Assembly: GCA_031987425.1 (NCBI GenBank)
Contig: DALZZL010000172.1
Span: 1 to 7,776, forward strand
DNA length: 7,776 nucleotides
Source of the DNA: Stenotrophomonas_A sp002429615
Lineage (GTDB): Bacteria; Pseudomonadota; Gammaproteobacteria; Xanthomonadales; Xanthomonadaceae
Reading direction: 5' to 3'
Shown: positions 1-5,172 of the stretch, piece by piece
Layout of the letters: every line of letters starts with the position of its first letter
Numbering within the stretch: position 1 is the stretch's first letter
The notes under the pieces: generated by a model
Told to the model about the DNA's origin: nothing
Database searches by the model: none
Seen by the model: the letters and a program-made list of their open reading frames with translations, nothing else
Program-made: the position numbers and the translations under genes

Positions 1-331
1 CGAGGTGGCACCGCGCGGGCCGCGGCCGACGCTCATCGACCTGCGCCGCGCGCTGGACCAGGGCGGCCTGGACGAAGTGGCGCAGTGCCTGTGCGCCATG
101 GCCGGTGTGCGCGAGCTGGATGAAGTGGTGGCGCGGCTGGCCTCGGCCCCGCAGCGCGAGGCGATCCAGGCCATGCAGCGTGCGCGCTGGGGCGGCGAGG
201 GCGATGTGACCCAGGCGCGCCAGCGCCTGCGCGAAGCGTTCCGCCCCGGGCCGCAGTGGCGGGATGCCGCGCGTGCGCGCCCGCCGGAGCTGCCGCCGCT
301 GTATCCGGACGCCGGCCCGCGTTCGCGCTGA
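1..331 (+). CDS. C-terminal fragment of a plus-strand protein, possibly BatD-like
   Basis: The reading frame is already open at base 2 (a GAG codon precedes the GTG at 5), so this is most likely the 3' end of a longer gene cut by the window edge, not a small gene starting at 5. About 109 residues are visible, ending at a TGA at 329-331. The visible part is charged and probably alpha-helical, with many Arg, Ala, Glu and Gln and no membrane segment. A pattern of Leu-Arg-Arg-Ala-Leu, then Leu-Cys-Ala-Met, then Gln-Arg-Ala-Arg-Trp is followed by a proline-rich tail (PPELPPLYPD). From memory this resembles the cytoplasmic C-terminal tail of BatD-type proteins of the Bat (aerotolerance) operon in xanthomonads, but I cannot confirm it without a search. 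The GTG at 5 has no visible upstream context, so an independent small gene cannot be excluded. I am confident that it is coding, but only moderately confident of the family. Confidence 0.5.
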   Translation, partial: EVAPRGPRPTLIDLRRALDQGGLDEVAQCLCAMAGVRELDEVVARLASAPQREAIQAMQRARWGGEGDVTQARQRLREAFRPGPQWRDAARARPPELPPLYPDAGPRSR

Positions 332-332
332 G

Positions 333-355
333 CGCGCGGATGCACTTTCCGCGCG
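333..355 (+). terminator. Hairpin just after the first stop codon, terminator-like
   Basis: A perfect 8-bp inverted repeat (CGCGCGGA at 333-340, TCCGCGCG at 348-355) encloses a 7-base loop and begins two bases after the TGA of the upstream gene. There is no T-run after it, so it is not a canonical intrinsic terminator. It may be a 3'-end-stabilising hairpin or a weak terminator. In DNA this GC-rich, an 8-bp G/C palindrome can also arise by chance. Confidence 0.35.
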
Positions 356-375
356 GACGGCGCGGGGAGGGGGCC

Positions 376-384
376 TGTTAAAGT
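376..384 (+). promoter_or_regulatory. Candidate extended -10 promoter element for the symporter gene
   Basis: TGT followed by TAAAGT (379-384) is the only AT-rich stretch in the 89-base gap upstream of the symporter. It fits the extended -10 form TGn plus a hexamer matching TATAAT at 4 of 6 positions, 36 bases before the start codon. No recognisable -35 is seen 16-18 bases upstream, so this is a weak, context-driven call. Confidence 0.27.
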
Positions 385-409
385 CGGGGCTTCGTTCGCG
401 CAACAGCAC

Positions 410-414
410 AGGAG
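410..414 (+). promoter_or_regulatory. Ribosome binding site of the symporter gene
   Basis: AGGAG lies 6 bases before the ATG at 421. This is the best Shine-Dalgarno match in the window and it fixes the start at 421 rather than the in-frame ATG at 481. Confidence 0.8.
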
Positions 415-420
415 CCGCCG

Positions 421-1710
421 ATGACGACGACCCCGAACCGGTCCGCACCCGCCCGACCGTCCCTCCCGCTGCACTGGAAGATGGGCATCGGCTTTGCCGC
501 CGGCCTGCTGCTGGGCCTGGTGGTGTACTTCGCCGGGGGCGCTGAAGCCACCTGGGTCCAGGGCTTCACCCGCTACGTGACCACGCCGTTCTCGCAGCTG
601 TTCCTCAACCTGATCTTCATGCTCATCGTGCCGCTGCTGTTCTCGGCGCTGGTGATGGGCGTGGCCGACATGGGCGACATCCGCGCGCTGGGGCGCATCG
701 GCTGGAAGACCCTGGCTTATACGGTGATCCTGTCCGGCATCGCGGTGCTGCTCGGCCTGGTGCTGGTCAACCTGCTCAAGCCCGGTGCCGGCGTGGACCC
801 GCAACTGGCCGCGCAGCTGCTGCAGGCCAATGCCGAGCGCAGCAAGGAAATCGTCGCCGGTGCCGCTGGCCAGCCGCAGGGCATGGACATGCTGATGTCC
901 ATCGTGCCCAGCAACATCATCGCCGCCGCCGGCAACAACGGCGCGATCCTCTCGCTGATGTTCTTCGCGGTGATGTTCGGCGTCGGCATGGTGCTGACCG
1001 AGGACGCCAAGGTCGCCACCCTGCGCAAGGGCATCGAAGGCATCTTTGAAATCTCGATGACCCTGATCGGCCTGGTCATCCGCCTGGCGCCGTATGCGGT
1101 GGCCTGCTTCATGTTCAACCTCGCCGCGCTGTTCGGCGTGGACCTGCTGGTCAAGCTCGGCGCCTACGTGGGCGTGGTGGTGCTGGCGCTGGGGCTGCAC
1201 ATGCTGCTCAGCTATGGCATCGCCGTGCGCTTTGCCGGCTGGTCGCCGCTGCGCTTCTTCCGCGAGACCCAGCCGGCCACGCTGATGGCCTTCTCCACCG
1301 CCTCCAGCAACGCCACCCTGCCCACCGCGCTGCGCGTGGCCGACAACATGGGCCTGCCGCAGAAGGTCTCGCGCTTCGTGCTGACCGTGGGTGCCACCGC
1401 GAACCAGAACGGCACCGCGCTGTTCGAAGGCGTGACGGTGATCTTCCTGGCGCAGTTCTTCGGCGTGGAGCTGGGCATCGGCCAGCAGTTCATGGTGATG
1501 CTGGTGTGCATCCTCGGCGGCATCGGTACCGCGGGCGTGCCATCGGGCTCGCTGCCGGTGGTGGCGCTGATCTGCGCGATGGTCGGGGTCAACCCGGTAG
1601 GCATCGGCCTGATCCTGGGCGTCAACCACTTCCTCGATATGTGCCGCACTGCGTTGAACGTGACCGGCGACCTCGCCCTGACCACGTTGGTGGCGAAAGG
1701 CGAGAAGTGA
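421..1710 (+). CDS. Dicarboxylate/amino acid:cation symporter (DAACS/SLC1 family, GltP/DctA-like)
   Basis: An inner-membrane secondary transporter expected to take up an acidic amino acid (glutamate, aspartate) or a C4-dicarboxylate, driven by Na+ or H+. The product is 429 residues, the usual family length, and is hydrophobic throughout, with N-terminal membrane segments near residues 20-40, 55-80 and 97-120. The transport-core landmarks occur in order. The HP1 tip is STASSNATLP (292-301). The TM7 unwound motif is GATANQNGTA (324-333). The HP2 tip is GTAGVPSGS (369-377). The TM8 motif is LDMCRTALNVTGD (405-417). Arg409 aligns with GltPh Arg397, which binds the substrate side-chain carboxylate, so an acidic substrate is likely. 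Asp406, Asn413 and Asp417 match GltPh Asp394, Asn401 and Asp405. Two cation-site acidic residues are replaced by Asn (330 and 402), so the coupling ion is uncertain. It is preceded by AGGAG and followed by a strong hairpin. It appears monocistronic and is convergent with the protease gene. Family assignment is very secure; the substrate is inferred. Confidence 0.95.
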   Translation: MTTTPNRSAPARPSLPLHWKMGIGFAAGLLLGLVVYFAGGAEATWVQGFTRYVTTPFSQLFLNLIFMLIVPLLFSALVMGVADMGDIRALGRIGWKTLAYTVILSGIAVLLGLVLVNLLKPGAGVDPQLAAQLLQANAERSKEIVAGAAGQPQGMDMLMSIVPSNIIAAAGNNGAILSLMFFAVMFGVGMVLTEDAKVATLRKGIEGIFEISMTLIGLVIRLAPYAVACFMFNLAALFGVDLLVKLGAYVGVVVLALGLHMLLSYGIAVRFAGWSPLRFFRETQPATLMAFSTASSNATLPTALRVADNMGLPQKVSRFVLTVGATANQNGTALFEGVTVIFLAQFFGVELGIGQQFMVMLVCILGGIGTAGVPSGSLPVVALICAMVGVNPVGIGLILGVNHFLDMCRTALNVTGDLALTTLVAKGEK

Positions 1711-1715
1711 CGCCA

Positions 1716-1750
1716 GCGGTTCCCTCCCCGGCAAGCGGGGAGGGAACTGC
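1716..1750. terminator. Strong hairpin between convergent genes, probable bidirectional terminator
   Basis: Bases 1716-1730 pair with 1736-1750: 15 bp including one G-U pair, around a 5-base loop (GCAAG). The central 11 bp are perfect (GTTCCCTCCCC against GGGGAGGGAAC). It sits 5 bases after the symporter stop and 5 bases before the protease stop on the other strand. There is no T-run on either side, so this is not a classical intrinsic terminator. Its position between convergent genes makes a shared 3'-end or termination element likely. From memory, CCTCCCC-GCAAGC-GGGGAGG type hairpins recur between genes in xanthomonad genomes, so this may be one copy of a dispersed element. Confidence 0.6.
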
Positions 1751-1755
1751 CAGGC

Positions 1756-4700
1756 TCAGAAGCGCAGCGAGTAGCGCGCGCCGATGACGGTGTCATGCGC
1801 GTTATCGGCGAAGATGCCGCGCCAGTCCAGCGCGAGCAGGCTGTTCGCGCTCAGTCGCGCGGACACGCCCAGCGAGGCGCTCACTGCCTGCCGGGCCAGT
1901 GGCGCGCCCCAGGTGGTGAACGCGGCACCGTCCTGCCAGTGCAGGCGCGCCGCCGGGGTCAGGTCGCCATCGGCCTGCTGGTAGGCGAGTTCACCGCGCA
2001 GGCCCAGCCAATGCTCGCGCTGGCCGCGGCTGGCGACATCGACACCGGCGCGCACGCCGCCGCGCCACAGCCCGACGTCCTGCGTGGCCCGCGCGATCGA
2101 CAGCGGCACCGCGCCGCCGTGCTCCTGCGCCGCATCGCCGCGCAGGCGTACGCCGGCATACTGCAGGAACGGTTCGACCTCACCCCGCCGGCCCCCGATG
2201 CGATAACCCAGCTCGGTGAACCATTGCAGCGTGTCCACGTCGTAGCGGGCGCTGGACGACGAAACACCGGCAGCGCCCGCCATGGCCGGCCCTTCGCGCC
2301 GCGAGCGCACGTCCTGCCAGCTGTAGGCCGCACCCACCCGCCATGCCCATGCCTGCCAACGCCGGCCGGCCTGCAGGCCCAGGTGCAGAGCGTGGACGTC
2401 GGCGCGATCCGGGCGTGCCTGCCACCGCGCGGTGGCTTCACCACTCCCGCCCAGTGCGCCGAGCGTCCAGCCGTCCTCGAAGCGATGGTCGTAGCCGGCG
2501 AGCCAGGTGCCGCCATCGAGTCGTGCGGCCCCCGCGTTGCCATCGCCGGGCAGCCGGCGTTCGCGTTGGCGCACGTCCACCCACCAGGCATCGCGCCCGC
2601 CCGTCGTGGCCAGCGTGTCCCCGCGTGCCCGCGCCAGCGCGGTGTCACGCACGCTCTCGCTGTCCTGCAGCAGCAGCGTGCGCAGGCTGGCGTGCAGTTC
2701 GCCATCCAGCGGCGCCAGCGCGGCGGGCAGTTGGGCGGGCATCAATCGCGTCAGGCGCTGGGTGAGCGGATGCAGGTCCGCGCCCGCGTCCACCGCGGCC
2801 GCCACCTCGCGTTGGTTGCGCGTGCGCGCGGCACTGGCCAGCGCCGCGCCACGCCCGACCACCACGTCCACCGCATCGCCGGAATAGCGCGCCGTCATCG
2901 CGAGGAAAGGCGTGGCCGGCGTGTAGCCGGTGAGCGCGCTGAAGCCACCTTCCACGCCCTGCGTCGCCTGCAGCACGCGCCACTGCTGTCCCAGCGTGGT
3001 GTCGATGCCCGGATCGCCCAGCCACAACGCGCCACCTTGCAGGCGTGCGCGTCCGTTCACCTGCAGCAGGTCGCTCTGGCCAGACGCGCCGAGTTCGGCC
3101 TCATAGACGCTGCCGGGCAATTGCAGGAAATCCCCCGTGACGCGCAAGCGGCCTATCGAATGGCCCGGGGCGAGGCTGCCGGCCAGCGTCGTCGGCCCCA
3201 GTTCGCCGTTGCCCTGCAGCCGGCTGCCGGTTCCCACCTCGACGGGACCGGTGATGCGGCCATCGACTTCCAGCCTGCCGCCCTGGGTGACCTCGACCCG
3301 CGCCGCGGCCACTTCACCATCGATCCAGCCCTCGCCGCCCCGCACGTGCACATCGCTGCCCTGCAGGCGGCCGCTCACGCGCAGCGTGCCTTGCGGCGCG
3401 ACCACCACGTCGCCGCGCAGCGCGTTGTCGCCGGAAAATTCCAGGGTGCCGCCGCTGACCGTCGCCCCACCGAAGCGGTTGTCGCCGGTCAGCCGCAGCC
3501 ATCCGGGGCCGGCCTTGAGCAGCCGGCCGGGGCCGTCGATCGGGTTGCGCCATTCGTCCCAGGCCGGCGCCGCCCACACCGCCACGCCGCCGCCGCGCTG
3601 ATCCATCTCTACTTGCGTGTCCACGCGCAACTGGCCGGGACCGTCAATGGCGCGGCGCAGGTCGAGCATGCCCCAGCCGAATATCTCATCCACGCCGGGT
3701 TCGCCCAGGTCGCGCGCGGTGGTCAGCAGCACGTCGCGGACCTGCGGGTTGTCCAGGTAGGGAAAGCGCTGCATCAGCAGTGCCAGCGCGCCGCTGACAT
3801 GCGGGGCAGCCTGCGAGGTGCCGGTCATCTCGACATACTCGAATTCCGGCGTGGGCTGCTGCGGCGCCACCGCCAGCCCGATGATCGCGCCGCTGGCATC
3901 GCGGGTTGGTGCGGCCTGCACCTGCCCGCCCAGCACGGTGGAGGTGATCTCATAGCCCGGCGCCGCCACGCACCAGTCGCGGGTCGCCCCGCAGGTGGCG
4001 GAGAAGAAATCCAGGCTGCCGTCGTCCGACGCACTCACCACCGACACCCAGTAGGGCGTGATGTCCGGGACGTAGTTCGGCAGGTCCGCGGGCGTGGTGG
4101 CCACGCCGCCCATCGTATTGCCGGCGGCGAACACCTGCAGCACGCCGCTGCGCCGTGACGCGTCGGCCAGGGTTTCCAGCTTGTCGGCGAACGCGGCGTA
4201 CTGGGCGTCCGCCTCGGCCGCATCGCGTGGAGATTCGGCGACGAAGCCCCAGCTGTGGTTGATCACGCGCGCGCCCGCCTGCCTGGCAGCGCTGAAGGAT
4301 TCGGTGAACGCCTCGCGCGATACCTCCTCGGCCAGCACCACGCCGCCCGGCAGGTCGAAGAAGCTGGCCAGGTTGCGATAGGCGTCCGAGTCCAGGCGCG
4401 CGGCCACCAGCGAGGCGGCTGGCGCGACGCCGTGCATGCCGAGGCCATCGCGTGCCGCGGCGACGATGCCGGCGACATGGGTGCCATGCGCGGCATAGCG
4501 ACCGCCCATGATGTTGTCGCGCAGCCACTGCCCATCGGCGCCGGGCACCTGCTCCGCGAACAGCGCCGCGTCCCACTCGATGTAGTTGACCTGGGGACGC
4601 GCGCCATCGGTGCGTATGCAGGGGTTGGGCCCGCGCAGCCGGGCCGAATCCGGGCACGGGGTGCCGTCTGGGGCGAGCGCGCCGTTGACCAGGCCGCTGA

Positions 4701-4977
4701 CCCGGCCTGCCAGGTCCGGGGTCTGCGGATGCACGCCGCTGTCGAACACGCCGACCACGATGCCGCGGCCGTCGAGCCCGCGCGCGTAGGCGTCGTCGGC
4801 GTGGACCACGGCCAGGCCGCGGCTGCTGTCGAACTCGGCGCGGCGCTCGGCGTCCAGGCCATCGCGGTAATCGTCGCCGGCCGCCAGCGCGGGCGATGAC
4901 AGGCCACAGGCGACCGCCAGCGCGAGGGCATGCAGGGTGGGGGAAGGGGGGCGGCTGAAGGAGGGGAATCGAACCAT
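1756..4977 (-). CDS. Secreted subtilisin-family (S8) serine protease autotransporter
   Basis: A 1,073-residue type Va autotransporter that should display or release a subtilisin-like protease at the cell surface. Residues 1-33 form a signal peptide (basic start, hydrophobic core ALALAVACGL, likely cleavage after ALA). The S8 domain spans about 55-445. It carries Asp79 in VFDSGV, His164 in HGTHVAG, the oxyanion Asn287 in AAGN and the nucleophile Ser388 in GTSQAAPHVSG, so the triad is complete. There is no long propeptide. A single autotransporter-associated beta-strand repeat lies near 489-517, then a Gly/Val-rich beta-helical stalk runs to about 650, including the APGHSIG motif. A helical linker follows near 718-785. 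The beta-barrel domain covers about 797-1073 and ends in YSLRF, with the C-terminal Phe expected by the BAM machinery. Cys pairs 108/120 and 329/336 could form disulfides. The ATG at 4977 was chosen because it directly precedes the signal peptide, with a weak GGAA 8 bases upstream. The frame stays open far upstream, but that part is antisense to transketolase. The gene is divergent from tkt. Substrate and biological role are unknown. Confidence 0.93.
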   Translation of the reverse strand: MVRFPSFSRPPSPTLHALALAVACGLSSPALAAGDDYRDGLDAERRAEFDSSRGLAVVHADDAYARGLDGRGIVVGVFDSGVHPQTPDLAGRVSGLVNGALAPDGTPCPDSARLRGPNPCIRTDGARPQVNYIEWDAALFAEQVPGADGQWLRDNIMGGRYAAHGTHVAGIVAAARDGLGMHGVAPAASLVAARLDSDAYRNLASFFDLPGGVVLAEEVSREAFTESFSAARQAGARVINHSWGFVAESPRDAAEADAQYAAFADKLETLADASRRSGVLQVFAAGNTMGGVATTPADLPNYVPDITPYWVSVVSASDDGSLDFFSATCGATRDWCVAAPGYEITSTVLGGQVQAAPTRDASGAIIGLAVAPQQPTPEFEYVEMTGTSQAAPHVSGALALLMQRFPYLDNPQVRDVLLTTARDLGEPGVDEIFGWGMLDLRRAIDGPGQLRVDTQVEMDQRGGGVAVWAAPAWDEWRNPIDGPGRLLKAGPGWLRLTGDNRFGGATVSGGTLEFSGDNALRGDVVVAPQGTLRVSGRLQGSDVHVRGGEGWIDGEVAAARVEVTQGGRLEVDGRITGPVEVGTGSRLQGNGELGPTTLAGSLAPGHSIGRLRVTGDFLQLPGSVYEAELGASGQSDLLQVNGRARLQGGALWLGDPGIDTTLGQQWRVLQATQGVEGGFSALTGYTPATPFLAMTARYSGDAVDVVVGRGAALASAARTRNQREVAAAVDAGADLHPLTQRLTRLMPAQLPAALAPLDGELHASLRTLLLQDSESVRDTALARARGDTLATTGGRDAWWVDVRQRERRLPGDGNAGAARLDGGTWLAGYDHRFEDGWTLGALGGSGEATARWQARPDRADVHALHLGLQAGRRWQAWAWRVGAAYSWQDVRSRREGPAMAGAAGVSSSSARYDVDTLQWFTELGYRIGGRRGEVEPFLQYAGVRLRGDAAQEHGGAVPLSIARATQDVGLWRGGVRAGVDVASRGQREHWLGLRGELAYQQADGDLTPAARLHWQDGAAFTTWGAPLARQAVSASLGVSARLSANSLLALDWRGIFADNAHDTVIGARYSLRF

Positions 4978-5103
4978 CCGTCGGGTTCCGTTGGGTTGGG
5001 AAGGGGGCATTGCGCTGGCTGGGGCCGACGGCCGCAACGCGATTCCTGCAACACCCGATCCCCCATGCGATGCGTCGTCGTCCGCCGGCATCGCCCGGGG
5101 CAG

Positions 5104-5124
5104 GTCCCACGGCCGATGTGGGAC
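5104..5124. promoter_or_regulatory. Perfect 7-bp inverted repeat, candidate operator
   Basis: GTCCCAC (5104-5110) and GTGGGAC (5118-5124) are exact reverse complements separated by 7 bases (GGCCGAT). The right arm overlaps a candidate extended -10 of transketolase. It could be a regulator binding site or an RNA hairpin; if transcription starts just downstream it would not be in the mRNA, which favours a DNA site. No named regulator can be assigned. Confidence 0.35.
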
Positions 5125-5127
5125 AAT
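5119..5127 (+). promoter_or_regulatory. Candidate extended -10 element for transketolase
   Basis: TGG followed by GACAAT (5122-5127) matches TGn-TATAAT at the TG and at 4 of 6 hexamer positions, and ends 45 bases before the ATG. It is the least GC-rich patch near the gene. The sequence 16-18 bases upstream does not resemble TTGACA, so the call stays tentative. Confidence 0.3.
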
Positions 5128-5172
5128 GGGCCGCCGCCCCCTGCGGTGTCCCTTCCGCTCCCAAGACGCCCC

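Larger units (their letters stand above)
4978..5172. promoter_or_regulatory. Divergent intergenic control region between protease and transketolase genes
   Basis: This 195-bp gap must carry the promoters of both divergent genes. I see no reading frame in it with independent support. Visible structure is a short palindrome GGCCG-A-CGGCC (5023-5033) and the inverted repeat at 5104-5124, described separately. No clear -35/-10 pair is recognisable on the minus strand for the protease. Ribosome binding sites are weak on both sides: GGAA 8 bases before the protease ATG, and only an AAG before the transketolase ATG. Confidence 0.55.

Noticed and set aside
1212..1796. A 194-codon minus-strand frame overlapping the symporter and the intergenic hairpin
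   Set aside because: It is antisense to the symporter membrane core, gives a low-complexity Arg/Ser/Pro/Thr peptide without motifs, and also overlaps the 3' end of the protease gene.
1795..4158. A 787-codon plus-strand open frame inside the protease gene
   Set aside because: It is exactly codon-aligned antisense to the S8 autotransporter, is Arg/Ala/Gln/His-rich, has no domain, signal or ribosome binding site, and follows from the near absence of TTA, CTA and TCA codons in the real gene.
4930..5172. An 81-codon N-terminal extension of transketolase
   Set aside because: It would overlap the start of the divergent protease gene, has no transketolase similarity, and the conserved N-terminus begins at the ATG at 5173.
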